Shown: positions 18,258-26,498 of the stretch, in pieces | How the letters are laid out: each line of letters opens with the position of its first letter | How positions within the stretch are numbered: the first letter of the stretch is position 1 | From: Draconibacterium orientale | GTDB lineage: Bacteria > Bacteroidota > Bacteroidia > Bacteroidales > Prolixibacteraceae | Length of the DNA: 64,000 nt | Assembly (NCBI RefSeq): GCF_000626635.1 | Contig: NZ_CP007451.1 | Span: forward strand, 3,171,501 to 3,235,500 | Direction of reading: 5' to 3' | Notes under the pieces: generated by a model | Database searches by the model: none | What the model saw: only the letters and a program-made list of their open reading frames with translations | Told to the model about the DNA's origin: nothing | Program-made: the position numbers and the translations under genes

Positions 18258-19100
18258 CTACAGGGGGCGGGCAATCATTATTCCGGTGGCCGTTTTTTGG
18301 TTTTGAAGGTATTCAAACAGCGTTTCTTCCGATAAAATTACTTTTTCAGCTTTTGATGATGCGTGCATAAAATAAAGCTCATCGCCATTAAAAACGGCTA
18401 TTCCAACATGTGTAATATCAAGGCCGCCAATATTGGTAGTGATACCAAAAATATCGCCATTCTTAATGAAATGTTTTACCGTCTCCAGCTTTTCTGTAGG
18501 GATGTAGTATAGGTTGGTGTTTGTTAATTCCTGTTCCTGCTTGTGCAGCGCTTCAATAAATACCGCATTGTTTTTAAGTGGTTTGTAGCTACTGGGGTGT
18601 TGACTCATAAAATTAATCGTTTTATTAAAACTGGTATTGCCAATCGATTGCGAAACAGACTTTACCGTTTGCTTTTTGTCGTTATCCAAAATCCAGTCGC
18701 TGAAATAATGCAATCGCGAAGGGTAGCCGTTTATCTCTCCACCACGATAACGGATAAGTTGCAACTCGTTTTTAAATTGTTTAAACGAAGGCTTTCGTGT
18801 TTGGGCTGTTCGTGCCAGTGCCAGGCAGTTTTCGGCAAATGTGGTACAATCCAGTTCCTGCAGATTTACGATTAACTGTTCGGGTTCGGTTTCTAATGTG
18901 TGCGCAACGTAAGGCGTGTTCATCAATAGTTTTCCGGCAAAAACCACAAGTTCTGCTGTTGATTTTTCGCTGTGTTGTTGCAGTTCTGCAAGAATGTGTT
19001 TGCAAATTTCTTCATCAGCATTATTGCTACCATGCTGGGCAAGAAGGATTGAAACGCTAAAAAGCAGAGCGCCGGCTAACAGAAAAATTTTCTTTTTCAT
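18258..19100 (-). CDS. DUF1460 (NlpC/P60-like) secreted amidase-type hydrolase
   Basis: The 280-residue protein has a signal peptide (MKKKIFLLAGALLFSVSILLAQ) followed by a DUF1460 domain, a papain-like fold related to NlpC/P60 peptidases. The catalytic Cys is in LDCTTFAENCLAL and the catalytic His in LDITHVGIAVF, with FMHASSKAEKVI close to the C-terminus, all in the expected order. Members are thought to cleave amide bonds in peptidoglycan peptides or related conjugates in the periplasm; the substrate here is unknown. The gene stands alone, with a leader of no clear structure. Confidence 0.85.
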   Translation of the reverse strand: MKKKIFLLAGALLFSVSILLAQHGSNNADEEICKHILAELQQHSEKSTAELVVFAGKLLMNTPYVAHTLETEPEQLIVNLQELDCTTFAENCLALARTAQTRKPSFKQFKNELQLIRYRGGEINGYPSRLHYFSDWILDNDKKQTVKSVSQSIGNTSFNKTINFMSQHPSSYKPLKNNAVFIEALHKQEQELTNTNLYYIPTEKLETVKHFIKNGDIFGITTNIGGLDITHVGIAVFNGDELYFMHASSKAEKVILSEETLFEYLQNQKTATGIMIARPL

Positions 19101-19183
19101 TATAGATACATTTTTTTGATGCTAAAAAATAAAGGTATGATTTTTTTGTAAAAATGATAATTCCTGTGGTACATCACTTAACT

Positions 19184-19303
19184 CTACAACACTTCGAAAA
19201 GACGAAGGCCAAACCAAAGGGTTAAAAGCAGCATTGCAAAAGCAAAAATGGAATATAAAATGATTCGTATTTTACGATTCGATTTGTTTTTTCTTTGACT
19301 CAT
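19184..19303 (-). CDS. Small single-span membrane protein (39 aa)
   Basis: Starting at the ATG at 19303, this encodes MSQRKNKSNRKIRIILYSIF and a further hydrophobic run, ending in LFEVL. It has a basic N-terminus (nine Lys/Arg in the first 14 residues) and one transmembrane helix, so it would insert with the N-terminus inside. Very small basic-plus-helix proteins of this kind are common next to envelope genes in Bacteroidota. No function is known. The longer frame to 19423 has unlikely composition upstream. Confidence 0.5.
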   Translation of the reverse strand: MSQRKNKSNRKIRIILYSIFAFAMLLLTLWFGLRLFEVL

Positions 19304-19441
19304 CCTGAAATTATGTGTTATCAGCTTTGAGTTGATATACGAAAAAAAGAGTTTGAGGTTTTGATGAATAAAAATTGCCAATGAAATTGAAAACGGGAAA
19401 AAAGGTGGTACTTTTAGACACATGAATATTTAACCAATTTC

Positions 19442-20125
19442 ATGAAAAGATTGACGCTTTTGTTTTTTTTACTTTACCATTCTGTATGTTTTGGGCAAAT
19501 GTATTTGTCTGATGTTGAGTTCGACAAAGTGGGGTGCGAGCAGGTTGAGCATTTTGTGAAGAGCCAGATTAACAACAATACCGAAACTTTCTCGGATGTA
19601 AAACCCTCTTTGGAACCAACGGCCAGCACCAACGGTTTTCGTTTTCACGAGCGCGAATATGTAATAAAAGACAGCCTGCCAAAGGTGTGGTCGTTTTACG
19701 TTCATACCAATCCGACTATAGCGTGGAATGCATCGCGGTTTTCATTTGCAATGTTGTTTTCGAAGCCCAATAATGAGATGATCTATCAGAACGGGCATGT
19801 TGATGGAATTGATGCGGGCCAGGTTATTTATTTAAATCTGAATGTTTTAAGAATTAAAAAGCTGGCCACGGCTTTTGAGATTACAACGGTTGACGACAAA
19901 AAGAAAGTAATTGAGTTTAGTTATGTGGAGGACAATATTACGCATGGCAAGCAGCAGTTAACTTTTATAAAAATGCGAAGGGGTTACACAAAAATTATAC
20001 ATCGAACTTATTTTAAAAGCGAGTCAACTTTGCGCGACCACTTTTTATACCCTTATTTTCATACGCGCCTTACCAATACCTACCACCGAAACATGAAACA
20101 TTTGCTTAAGGCATCGGAGAATTAG
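19442..20125 (+). CDS. Secreted hypothetical protein
   Basis: The product is 227 residues with a signal peptide (MKRLTLLFFLLYHSVCFGQ). The remaining sequence is a mixed alpha/beta domain (VWSFYVHTNPTIAWN, VIEFSYVEDNITHGKQQLTFIKM, HTRLTNTYHRNMKHLL) that could be a START/SRPBCC-like lipid-binding fold judged by its pattern, but I do not recognise a family. It is probably periplasmic. It is the last gene before the 21-bp repeat array and is convergent with the macrodomain cluster. Confidence 0.65.
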   Translation: MKRLTLLFFLLYHSVCFGQMYLSDVEFDKVGCEQVEHFVKSQINNNTETFSDVKPSLEPTASTNGFRFHEREYVIKDSLPKVWSFYVHTNPTIAWNASRFSFAMLFSKPNNEMIYQNGHVDGIDAGQVIYLNLNVLRIKKLATAFEITTVDDKKKVIEFSYVEDNITHGKQQLTFIKMRRGYTKIIHRTYFKSESTLRDHFLYPYFHTRLTNTYHRNMKHLLKASEN

Positions 20126-20147
20126 TAGTTTCTACTACAACTATCGA

Positions 20148-20315
20148 GTTCTCCCACGCGAATTGTTCGATCTCCCACAAAAAGAATCACTTCTCCCTGC
20201 TTTGGAGGCCGTTCTCCCATGGTTTTCTGCTGTTCTCCCATGGCTATAGATGGTTCTCCCTCGATTAGGGGTAGTTCTCCCATACATTTTTCCGGTTCTC
20301 CCGCGGGAGATTTTA
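20148..20315. repeat. Array of eight units with exact 21-bp period, core GTTCTCCC
   Basis: Units start at 20148, 20169, 20190, 20211, 20232, 20253, 20274 and 20295, with no deviation in spacing. Six units begin exactly with GTTCTCCC; the other two are GATCTCCC and CTTCTCCC. The remaining 13 bases of each unit are essentially unrelated. The last unit contains the 14-bp perfect palindrome TCTCCCGCGGGAGA (20297-20310). The array lies between the 3' ends of two convergent genes. On the minus strand it stays open as a repeated G-R-T-x-x-x-x heptad (possible 48-residue frame at 20287-20141). It is not CRISPR-like, because only 8 of 21 bases are conserved. The function is unknown to me. Confidence 0.85.
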
Positions 20316-20402
20316 CAAAATGTCAGCGAATTGTGTTTTTTGTATGTGTAATTTTACTTTTTGTAAGGGAGAGCTGTCGTTGATAACAAGTAAATACCCC
20401 CA

Positions 20403-20906
20403 TTAGGTAAGCAGATTATTGTAGATGGAGTAATTCTCTTCATCGAACACACAAAATATCACCGTTTCAATTTCCTGATTGTTCACCAGAAAATCTTTCA
20501 CCGTTTGTGTGGCAATTTTAGCTGCCTCTTGTTTCGGGTAACCGTAAATGCCTGTGCTGATATTGGGAAAAGCAATGGTTTTTACACTGTTTTGCAGCGC
20601 CTCTTCCAAACTTCGGCGGTAACACGATGCCAGTTTTTCGGCTTCGTTGTATCGGCCTCCGTTATAAACCGGGCCAACGGTGTGAATCACATATTTTGCC
20701 GGAAGATTGTATCCTTTAGTAATTTTTGCATCGCCGGTTTCGCAGCCATTTAGTTGGCGGCATTCGTTTAAAAGTTCGGGGCCGGCTGCCCGGTGAATGG
20801 CTCCATCAACGCCGCCACCACCCAACAACGATTTGTTGGCGGCATTTACAATAGCATCAACTTCAAGTTGGGTAATATCGCTTCGGTGTAATTGAATTGT
20901 ACTCAT
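20403..20906 (-). CDS. Macrodomain protein (O-acetyl-ADP-ribose deacetylase type)
   Basis: The 167-residue protein from ATG 20906 ([20 protein letters not shown]) is a single macrodomain of the MacroD/YmdB type. Key motifs are [23 protein letters not shown] with the ligand-binding Asn and Asp, the phosphate-binding [14 protein letters not shown] loop, and [11 protein letters not shown]. Such enzymes hydrolyse O-acetyl-ADP-ribose or remove mono-ADP-ribose from glutamate or aspartate side chains. It is the last gene of a minus-strand cluster with two unknown-context genes and an amidohydrolase. The frame extends upstream to 20957, but the residues before the chosen ATG do not belong to the fold. 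Confidence 0.92.
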   Translation of the reverse strand: MSTIQLHRSDITQLEVDAIVNAANKSLLGGGGVDGAIHRAAGPELLNECRQLNGCETGDAKITKGYNLPAKYVIHTVGPVYNGGRYNEAEKLASCYRRSLEEALQNSVKTIAFPNISTGIYGYPKQEAAKIATQTVKDFLVNNQEIETVIFCVFDEENYSIYNNLLT

Positions 20907-21016
20907 AACTGTGGCTTTTATATCTAATAATTCCCCAGGCTTTGCCATGGGAGTCAACTACAAGAATTTTCTTTATCCAAGATACAAAGTTTTCTGTTAC
21001 ACCGGGGCAAATCGTA

Positions 21017-21517
21017 TTAATCATCAACCAAATCTTCAATGTTTTCGTCTGATTCGGGAACAGCCATTTCTGCCGATCTGGCACGAACATCGTTGAAATT
21101 AAGTTGTTTACGTGCAGCTTTAACTACTATTCCAATTACAAATTTTATGGCAATATGTTCGGCCACCTCCGGGAGGTAAGGTATGTCAATTTTATCGTTG
21201 GCAAGGCGTGTTAAACGTCGCACCAATCGTTTGGCTTCCTTTTTCGAAATACCCTGGTCGGAGCTGCGGATGAGGTCGTAAAACTCGTTGGGTAAATGGT
21301 CGTATAAAAAGGTGTCGATTTTAAAGATCACTTTAACGAGAATCTTTTCTTCGCCGGTTTCATTGATAAAAGGCACATCAATTTTTTCGTTTAAGCGAAT
21401 GGCAAGATCTTTAATCTCGGCCTCCGTCATTTTGTTGCGCTTTTTAGGTTCGGCATAAAAATCATCCAGAAGCGACATAAATTCTTCTGTCGATAATTCG
21501 GCTACTTTTGTTGTCAT
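21017..21517 (-). CDS. Conserved hypothetical protein in the macrodomain cluster
   Basis: This 166-residue cytosolic protein starts at the ATG at 21517 (MTTKVAELSTEEFMSLLDDF). It contains two similar halves: IKDLAIRLNEKIDVPFINE (N-terminal) and VRRLTRLANDKIDIPYLPE (C-terminal), both with a K/N-x-K-I-D-[VI]-P core, which suggests an internal duplication of a helix-strand unit. An acidic tail (ESDENIEDLVDD) ends the protein. I do not recognise a family. The gene ends 110 bases before the macrodomain gene and starts 46 bases after the hydrolase-like gene, so they may be co-transcribed. Confidence 0.65.
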   Translation of the reverse strand: MTTKVAELSTEEFMSLLDDFYAEPKKRNKMTEAEIKDLAIRLNEKIDVPFINETGEEKILVKVIFKIDTFLYDHLPNEFYDLIRSSDQGISKKEAKRLVRRLTRLANDKIDIPYLPEVAEHIAIKFVIGIVVKAARKQLNFNDVRARSAEMAVPESDENIEDLVDD

Positions 21518-21563
21518 AATTATTTTGGATTTAATGTTGAATAAAATGTGTAATGTTTCGTTT

Positions 21564-22229
21564 TTAAGCCTGAAATAGTGATTCAAGCAAGTTGCGGGTT
21601 TCGTTGTTGTAAACGCCGTTTATTTCCAGTTCCGGTTTACGGGTTTGCAACTCCTTTACTCCGTTTTCGGTTTTTGGGCCAAAATCACCATCCGAAGTTC
21701 CCACGTTAATATTCAGCAGTTTTAAGGCATTCTGCAAGGCAACCACAGGGGCACCTTTACTGCCTTTTTGAAGTAAGGGGTGGGGAATAATGAGTTGTTC
21801 CCGAGCAGCCAACCGTTGATACGACAAAACGGTATTTATGCGGTAAGCCGAAACCGATACGCGGTTGCCCTGGTTGCCGCCCAGGCAGTAAACCCGCTTT
21901 TTGTCGGTAGAAATACCCAAGAAAAAACCAACATGCCCTTTCCACGATTCGGGACTTTCGCGCCAGAAAACCACCACATCACCCGGTTCGGGATGTATGG
22001 TTTTTACACCCACATTGAGCCACGAACGTGCATTGGGTTTTTTCGAGTATTCCAGGCCGGCTTTCATGGCCACCCAGTTAACAAAATTGCTGCACCACGG
22101 AATTTCGTCGGAGGTAATGCCTGCAATGCCTGCTTCTTGTGCGTATTTTAAAACTTCCGGGTTATGTTCCGAGCCAATAATTTCTTCGGTACCCAGCTCG
22201 GCAAAAGCTATTTTTAATAAATCTTCCAT
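21564..22229 (-). CDS. TIGR02594-type peptidoglycan hydrolase-like protein with peptidoglycan-binding domain
   Basis: The 221-residue product has an N-terminal CHAP-like domain of the TIGR02594 group: the catalytic Cys in EIPWCSNFVNWVAMKAGL, the His in SWKGHVGFFLGI and the segment PGDVVVFWRESPESW. A C-terminal PG_binding_1 domain follows (about 158-218; GSKGAPVVALQNALKLL, GTSDGDFGPKTENGVKELQ). There is no signal peptide, as in phage endolysins and toxin-like amidases that are exported or released by other means. It lies 11 bases after the amidohydrolase gene, consistent with one transcript. It could be an endolysin captured from a phage; no other phage genes are nearby. Confidence 0.85.
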   Translation of the reverse strand: MEDLLKIAFAELGTEEIIGSEHNPEVLKYAQEAGIAGITSDEIPWCSNFVNWVAMKAGLEYSKKPNARSWLNVGVKTIHPEPGDVVVFWRESPESWKGHVGFFLGISTDKKRVYCLGGNQGNRVSVSAYRINTVLSYQRLAAREQLIIPHPLLQKGSKGAPVVALQNALKLLNINVGTSDGDFGPKTENGVKELQTRKPELEINGVYNNETRNLLESLFQA

Positions 22230-22240
22230 TTTAATTTGCT

Positions 22241-23821
22241 TTACAGATTTATACCTAAAAATCGTTTGGGATTAGCGCTGGCAATGGTGTCGAAATCATC
22301 GCCAAATGCTGCCTTAAAATCGGAGAAATATTGTTCCATGCTTGGCCCGAAAAACTGGGTGAGGTAATAATCGGAGCCATACAGGATTTTCGATCTTTCG
22401 TAATCGGTAAGCTTATCAAAGAAACTGGTTTTAAAAGTGCTAAGTGTTTCGCGAATGCTGAAAACCATTTCCTGACTGGTTGGCGATTCGATAACCGTTC
22501 CTTCCGAAAAACAGGAGAGGTCGGTATAGGCATTCGGGTATTTCGGGTTTTTAATGATATCGAAAATGGCCTTTGCCCAGTTGTCGATAAAGCCGGTTCG
22601 GTAAAGCGCATTCCACACTTTGGCGCGTTCGGCGATGGTGAGGTCGTCGCGCAGAATTCGTTTTCTACGTTTCAAGGTGTAGGCTTCGCGGATTATTTTC
22701 TTGTCCTTATTCGACAGCGACATAATCGCATCTTCAAATTCCTCTTCATCCACCCGTTTTTGTTCTTCCGGGAAGTTGTAATTTATGTAGTCCATAATCT
22801 GACCACTGCCGCCAAAATGCGCAAAATTGATGGTCAGTTCCGGATATTTTTTCATTACCAGTTCCCACAGTTTGGGGTGGTTTAGTTTTGTTGCGCGTTC
22901 GGCAATGGCCTTGTGTACTTTACGGCTAAAAAAGCGATAGTCGAAAACCAGCGGCTTTTTTGGTTTTAGCGTGTTTCCGTTTAAGAGTACATCGCCGCGC
23001 ACTTTTAGCACCGACGACAAACAGGCAAATCCGCTGTTTGAATTGTGCACCGTTATCGGGATATTGTGCTCCTGGCATAAGGCATAAATTCCTGATGTGT
23101 TGCGGGTTCCCATTAATACCGGGTCGGTAGGAGAGAATCCGGCCGGAGCATACAATTTTACACCGGCAAAGCGGCCATCTTCGGCAATAATTTTCTCTTT
23201 TAGCTTATCAACCAGGTTGACTTTGCCTTTGTATTCGCGGCGCGGATCGACACTAAAAAACGGTTTTATTGTTTCGTATTCACCTGCCAGGTACTCCAGA
23301 TCTGCAATTTGCTGGGCGTAGTTGGCATTATCGAAAATTTCCACTTCCTCATCCGATTTCCGGTCAAAACTGTCTTCAAATTGTTTTACATGGTCTCTGA
23401 TTTTGTCGAAAGCTTCGGCCAGTTCTTCGCTCTGAAGTTTACGGTTTACACGCATTTTAATAAAAGGCAGCGCCACCGATAGCAGCCAGAAAATTCGTTT
23501 TATACGTTTGCGGTAACGTTTATTCTGGTTCTCGTCGTCGTCGTTATCATCGGCATAAGTCAGGTCAAACATCAGCGGCGTGGTAATCACTTTTCCCCGG
23601 TAAACCTTGTCGAGTGCTTCAAACACATCTTCGCTCGATGGCTGCGTAACTTCTTCCAGCGTGCGGTTAATACCGTCAATTTTAAATCTCAGTTCGGCCG
23701 ATGTAACTCCTTTGTCCACCAGGTCTTTAATGGCAAGTAGCGATTGAACCACATTTACCAGTTTGCGTATAATCACGTCTTTGTTAAAAATGTGGCAATG
23801 AATGTCATAGTAAGTTGTCAT
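22241..23821 (-). CDS. Amidohydrolase-family (TIM-barrel metal-dependent hydrolase) protein
   Basis: The 526-residue protein begins at ATG 23821 with MTTYYDIHCHIFNKDV, where HxH supplies two metal ligands of the amidohydrolase superfamily. Further ligand-type motifs are IPITVHNSNSG (His after the fifth strand), INFAHFGGSGQIMDY (His) and SKILYGSDYYLTQ (Asp after the eighth strand). This set matches the Amidohydro_2 group. An insertion of about 150 charged residues (50-200) and another helical segment make it longer than typical members of about 300 residues. The substrate is unknown. It is the first gene of the minus-strand cluster that ends in the macrodomain gene. Confidence 0.8.
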   Translation of the reverse strand: MTTYYDIHCHIFNKDVIIRKLVNVVQSLLAIKDLVDKGVTSAELRFKIDGINRTLEEVTQPSSEDVFEALDKVYRGKVITTPLMFDLTYADDNDDDENQNKRYRKRIKRIFWLLSVALPFIKMRVNRKLQSEELAEAFDKIRDHVKQFEDSFDRKSDEEVEIFDNANYAQQIADLEYLAGEYETIKPFFSVDPRREYKGKVNLVDKLKEKIIAEDGRFAGVKLYAPAGFSPTDPVLMGTRNTSGIYALCQEHNIPITVHNSNSGFACLSSVLKVRGDVLLNGNTLKPKKPLVFDYRFFSRKVHKAIAERATKLNHPKLWELVMKKYPELTINFAHFGGSGQIMDYINYNFPEEQKRVDEEEFEDAIMSLSNKDKKIIREAYTLKRRKRILRDDLTIAERAKVWNALYRTGFIDNWAKAIFDIIKNPKYPNAYTDLSCFSEGTVIESPTSQEMVFSIRETLSTFKTSFFDKLTDYERSKILYGSDYYLTQFFGPSMEQYFSDFKAAFGDDFDTIASANPKRFLGINL

Positions 23822-24127
23822 AATTATGGGTTTAAAAAACATTAAGCTTTGTTTAGGCTATATTAATGTAGAAGCGGCAGTTCCATTGGGAACCGTAACT
23901 AAAAACAAAAGCCTTGAATTGTGTTTCATGTGTTGTTGGTTTGTGTTTGCAATCTCCGGGTCACCACTTCAGAGTTTGTTCAATTATTTGATTTACAAGT
24001 TATGAAATGAAGTGATAAATAACAACTAATTGGTATGAATATATTTGGGAGTTGCTTTAAAAATAAAAAAGTCACTATCGGTAAACGATAGTGACTTTCT
24101 CGTTGAATATTGAATTGTGATTTTGCT
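23822..24127. other. Intergenic region between amidohydrolase and glpF
   Basis: It holds the promoter region of the amidohydrolase cluster on its left side, a small GTTCC/GGAAC hairpin (23880-23893), and the glpF terminator at 24068-24098 on its right side. I see no gene in it. Confidence 0.5.
24068..24098 (-). terminator. Strong intrinsic terminator of the glycerol operon
   Basis: A perfect 13-bp stem (AAAGTCACTATCG / CGATAGTGACTTT) with a 5-base loop; on the minus strand it is followed by a T tract. It lies 30 bases after the glpF stop codon. Confidence 0.85.
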
Positions 24128-24862
24128 CTAACAAGAACAAAACAACGCTGCAGCCAGGGCAGCTCCTGCAATTGGGCCCAGGATTGGTACCCATGCGTAA
24201 GCCCAGTCGGAACTTCCTTTGTTGGGTGCTTTTAACAGGCTGTGGACGATACGTGGCCCAAGGTCGCGGGCAGGGTTTATGGCGTAGCCCGTTGGGCCGC
24301 CAAGACTTAAGCCTATTGCCGTTACCAACAGTGCAACGGGAAGTGCTCCAATTGATCCCAGACCAACTTCAACAGTCTGTAGCTGCTGGGTTTCAAACTT
24401 AAAATCGGAGATGTAAAAGATCACAAAAATGAGTACAAAGGTTCCGATAAGTTCGGTTATAAAATTGTTCCTGTAATTTCTTATGGCCGGCGATGTGGCA
24501 AAAACACCCAAATATCCGTCTTTATCGGTGTTGGCCTTAAAATGATCGCGGTAGGTAAACCAAACCAATACGGCACCGAGCATGGCGCCTATTATTTCGC
24601 CGGCAATATATACCGGAACTTTAGCCCACGGGAATATCCCGCCAAATGCGAGGCCAAGTGTTACTGCCGGGTTTAAGTGCGCTCCGCTAATGGGGCCGGC
24701 AACTATTACTGCCATCATTACTGCCAGTCCCCAACCCAGTGAAATTACAATCCATCCGCCGTTGTGCCCCTTTGTATTTTTTAGTACAACATTTGCCACA
24801 ACTCCATTTCCCAGGAGAATCATAATCATTGTGGCAATTATCTCTGCTACAAATTCATTCAT
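24128..24862 (-). CDS. glpF: Glycerol uptake facilitator (aquaglyceroporin)
   Basis: This 244-residue inner-membrane channel of the MIP family has the two pore-forming NPA motifs, in SGAHLNPAVTLG and GYAINPARDLGPR. The Asp in PARDLGPR is characteristic of glycerol facilitators as opposed to water-selective aquaporins. Six hydrophobic segments are visible. It is the last gene of the operon padR-glpK-glpD-glpF and starts 53 bases after glpD. Glycerol would diffuse in through it and be trapped by the kinase. The C-terminus ends in ALFCSC, with two Cys. Confidence 0.95.
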   Translation of the reverse strand: MNEFVAEIIATMIMILLGNGVVANVVLKNTKGHNGGWIVISLGWGLAVMMAVIVAGPISGAHLNPAVTLGLAFGGIFPWAKVPVYIAGEIIGAMLGAVLVWFTYRDHFKANTDKDGYLGVFATSPAIRNYRNNFITELIGTFVLIFVIFYISDFKFETQQLQTVEVGLGSIGALPVALLVTAIGLSLGGPTGYAINPARDLGPRIVHSLLKAPNKGSSDWAYAWVPILGPIAGAALAAALFCSC

Positions 24863-24915
24863 TTTAGTTATAGGTTTATTTTAATATTCTTTATTGTTTC
24901 GTTTTAATTAAATGG

Positions 24916-26475
24916 TTAGAGGTAATAACCTTTGGCAATTTGGGTAAATTCTTCAACTTGTTGATTAATCCAACCGGTATCTTTATTTAATTCGTTTGCC
25001 ATTATTTGTGCCACTTTGGGCGCCATTTCTTCGGCTGCACGCGCATCGAGATATAAAGCTCGTACCCGGCGAGCCAGTACATCATCAAGTGTTATTGCCA
25101 TTTCTTTTTTGCAAGCCCAAACCACTTCGGCAACCGTAAACTCAAGCCGTTCGTGAAGTTTTTCTCCCAATTCCGGATCGTTTTCAATCATCTCCTTAAT
25201 TTCTTTTGCTTCCGATCCATATACATAAAAATGATCGTTATGATCAATGTTTTTTGTGTATCCGTGAATGGCCAGGTTTTCGGTTTGGCAGGGGCGTTCG
25301 GGTAAGCCAGCCAAAATAACGGCATTGTTTATGGTATCTTCGCCCATTTTGCGGTAGGTTGTCCATTTTCCGCCGGTAATAGTAATTAGCCCCGATAAAC
25401 TCATGATAACTTTATGGCTGCGTGAAATTTCCTTGGTTTTTTTGTCTTCTCCTTCGGGGGCGGCAAGTGGCCGTAGCCCGGCAAAAATACTTTTTACATC
25501 GCTTCTTTTCGGAGGGCGTGTAAGGTAGCGTTTGGCAGTGCTTAGTATAAACTCAATTTCTTCTTCCAGTGCTCTTGGTTCAAGGCTGGCATTTTCAATA
25601 AGGGTGTCGGTAGTGCCAACTACTACTTTCCCGCGCCACGGAACGGCAAAAAGCACGCGCCCGTCATCGGTTTTGGGAATCATTATTGCATGGTCACCTT
25701 TCAGAAAATCATGATCGAGTACAAGATGGATTCCCTGGCTGGGCACCACTTTTTTGGGAGTGCCGGGTTCATCCATTTGTAAAATTTCGTCGGTAAAAAC
25801 TCCGGTTGCGTTTACCACTGCTTTGGCTCGTATTTCAAATTCATCGCCATCAATCATATCTTTGGCTTTTACCCCGCAAATCATTCCATCTTTGTCTTTT
25901 AGCAGACCAATAACTTTGGTATAATTTACGGCCACTCCATCGTAATCAATAATGGTTTGTGCAAGGTTTATCGAAAGTCGGGCATCATCAAATTGTCCGT
26001 CGTGGTATATCACGCCACCTGTTAAGCCTTCTTCTTTCAGGGTGGGTAAAGCTTCCAGTGTTTCCTGCTTGGTGAGGTGCACCGAAGGCCCCAGTCCCAG
26101 TTTTCCGGCCATCATGTCGTAAACTTTTAAGCCGATGGTGTAAAAGGGGCCGCCCCACCATTCGTAGTTAGGAATAATAAACGACTGGTTTTTTACCAGG
26201 TGAGGCGCATTTTGCAGCATTAATCCGCGTTCGCGCAGGGCTTCCAAAACCAGCGAGATGTCGCCCTGTGCCAAATAGCGCACACCACCGTGCACCAGTT
26301 TGGTACTTCGGCTCGAGGTTCCTTTGCCAAAATCGGCCCCTTCGAGCAGCAGTGTTTTGTATTTTCGGGTAGCCGATTCGAGTGCGACTCCCAATCCTGA
26401 AGCACCACCGCCGATTACAACAATATCCCATTCAATATCGGCTTTGGCTTTCCGTAATTGTTTATGTCTTTTCAT
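24916..26475 (-). CDS. glpD: FAD-dependent glycerol-3-phosphate dehydrogenase
   Basis: The 519-residue enzyme oxidises glycerol-3-phosphate to dihydroxyacetone phosphate at the membrane and passes electrons to quinone. The FAD-binding motif VIGGGASGLGVALE lies near residues 20-33, followed by KGTSSRSTKLVHGGVRYLAQGD, a GlpD signature. The segment ITITGGKWTTYRKMGEDTINN and the C-terminal DAO_C domain (VVWACKKEMAITLDDVLARRVRAL) are also present. It lies 23 bases after glpK in the same operon. No second subunit (GlpB/GlpC) is nearby, so this is the homodimeric aerobic type. Confidence 0.95.
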   Translation of the reverse strand: MKRHKQLRKAKADIEWDIVVIGGGASGLGVALESATRKYKTLLLEGADFGKGTSSRSTKLVHGGVRYLAQGDISLVLEALRERGLMLQNAPHLVKNQSFIIPNYEWWGGPFYTIGLKVYDMMAGKLGLGPSVHLTKQETLEALPTLKEEGLTGGVIYHDGQFDDARLSINLAQTIIDYDGVAVNYTKVIGLLKDKDGMICGVKAKDMIDGDEFEIRAKAVVNATGVFTDEILQMDEPGTPKKVVPSQGIHLVLDHDFLKGDHAIMIPKTDDGRVLFAVPWRGKVVVGTTDTLIENASLEPRALEEEIEFILSTAKRYLTRPPKRSDVKSIFAGLRPLAAPEGEDKKTKEISRSHKVIMSLSGLITITGGKWTTYRKMGEDTINNAVILAGLPERPCQTENLAIHGYTKNIDHNDHFYVYGSEAKEIKEMIENDPELGEKLHERLEFTVAEVVWACKKEMAITLDDVLARRVRALYLDARAAEEMAPKVAQIMANELNKDTGWINQQVEEFTQIAKGYYL

Positions 26476-26498
26476 AAGTATTAGGTTTAGTCGGTAGT

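Noticed and set aside
20148-20315. CRISPR array
   Set aside because: Only 8 of 21 bases are conserved, the unit is too short, and no cas genes are present. The same reasoning applies to the 42-bp array.
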